Origin: DAOUMF01 sp034411955
GTDB taxonomy: Bacteria; Chloroflexota; Dehalococcoidia; SM23-28-2; RBG-16-64-32
Length of the DNA stretch: 5,864 nucleotides
Assembly: GCA_034411955.1 (NCBI GenBank)
Contig: DAOUMF010000124.1
Span: 1-5,864 of the forward strand
Direction: 5' to 3'
In this document: in pieces, positions 5,481 through 5,864 of the stretch
Position numbering within the stretch: the first letter of the stretch is position 1
How the letters are laid out: the number at the start of each line of letters is the position of its first letter
Position numbers and translations under genes: made by a program
Notes under the pieces: model-generated
Database searches by the model: none
Told to the model about the DNA's origin: nothing
The model's input: only the letters and a program-made list of their open reading frames with translations

Positions 5481-5864
5481 TTGCCGGAGTCTCCCTTGAA
5501 CCTGGTCGAACTGGAAACCCGCACCCGGGATGAACTGCTAGAGGTAGCCAAGGAACTGAACCTCAGCGGCACCGGCTCCCTGCGCAAGCAGGATCTCGTT
5601 TTTCGCATCCTTCAGGCCAGGGCCGAGCAGGAAGGGAACTACTTCGCTGGCGGCATTCTGGAAACCGCTCCCGACGGCTACGGCTTCCTCCGCTCCGACG
5701 GCCTGCGGCCCAGCCTCAGCGATGTGTACGTATCCCAAACGCAGATCCGTCGCTTCGCCCTGCGCACCGGTGACTACGGCATGGGGACGGGCCGCCCGCC
5801 CAAGGACTCGGAGAAGTACTACGGCCTTCTGCGGGGGGACGCCGTTAACGGCGTGGCTCCGGAG
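5481..5864 (+). CDS. rho: Transcription termination factor Rho, N-terminal part (runs off window)
   Basis: Rho is the hexameric RNA helicase that ends transcription at C-rich RNA sites. The 128 visible residues cover the N-terminal half of the RNA-binding region. A SAP-like Rho_N helical domain (about 6-48: LNLVELETRTRDELLEVAKE, then LRKQDLVFRIL) is followed by the cold-shock/OB fold from about residue 54, with GYGFLR (66-71, RNP1) and DVYVS (81-85, RNP2). The conserved QIRRFALRTGD and GRPPKDSEKYYGLL stretches come next, and the sequence is cut at residue 128. The ATPase/helicase domain lies outside the window. TTG 5481 is chosen because GGAGGG lies just upstream. An in-frame TTG at 5496 and a GTG at 5394 lack a ribosome binding site, and a stop at 5388 limits any extension. 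Spacing from the Shine-Dalgarno is short, so TTG 5496 is not fully excluded. The family call is secure. Confidence 0.95.
   Translation, partial: MPESPLNLVELETRTRDELLEVAKELNLSGTGSLRKQDLVFRILQARAEQEGNYFAGGILETAPDGYGFLRSDGLRPSLSDVYVSQTQIRRFALRTGDYGMGTGRPPKDSEKYYGLLRGDAVNGVAPE

Overview
The window is a GC-rich bacterial chromosomal segment with two transcription units diverging from about position 2281-2465. The rightward unit reads pyrG - membrane protein (broken) - transaldolase - rho. This is a compact version of the pyrG (ctrA) ... tal (ywjH) ... rho neighbourhood known from Bacillus subtilis. A cluster of this kind together with high GC suggests a GC-rich member of the Gram-positive-type or Chloroflexota lineages. 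Chloroflexota is my best guess, from general resemblance only; no marker in the window proves it.

Leftward unit (1-2280, minus strand): a complete membrane-bound HD-GYP phosphodiesterase (505-2280) has an extracytoplasmic Cache-like sensor region, a HAMP domain and an intact catalytic site. It is followed after one base by the start of a second gene (503 down to the window edge). That gene encodes an N-terminal membrane anchor or signal segment, a short extracytoplasmic region and a Thr/Pro-rich repeat tail. The pair looks like a sensing and c-di-GMP-degrading unit with a co-translated surface or exported protein.

Divergent intergenic region (2281-2465): it holds a recognisable sigma70-type promoter for pyrG (TTGACA / TATGAT). 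Its predicted start point gives a transcript beginning GGGCU, followed within 30 nt by a CCCCC/GGGGG hairpin lying between the Shine-Dalgarno sequence and the ATG. This layout recalls the CTP-sensing reiterative-transcription control of Bacillus pyrG, but without a terminator. It is the most interesting signal in the window.

Rightward unit: intact pyrG (2466-4151) overlaps the GTG start of a small four-helix membrane protein of DUF2269 type (4148-4626). In this sequence that gene is broken by two +1 frameshifts and one in-frame TAG. An intact TalC/Fsa-type transaldolase follows (4643-5302), carrying the Glu/Phe residue pair expected of a transaldolase rather than a fructose-6-phosphate aldolase. 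After a 178-base C-rich leader comes the 5' part of rho (5481 to the edge), starting at TTG behind a Shine-Dalgarno sequence that can be masked by a perfect 6-bp hairpin. I saw no tRNA, rRNA, CRISPR array, insertion sequence or phage gene.
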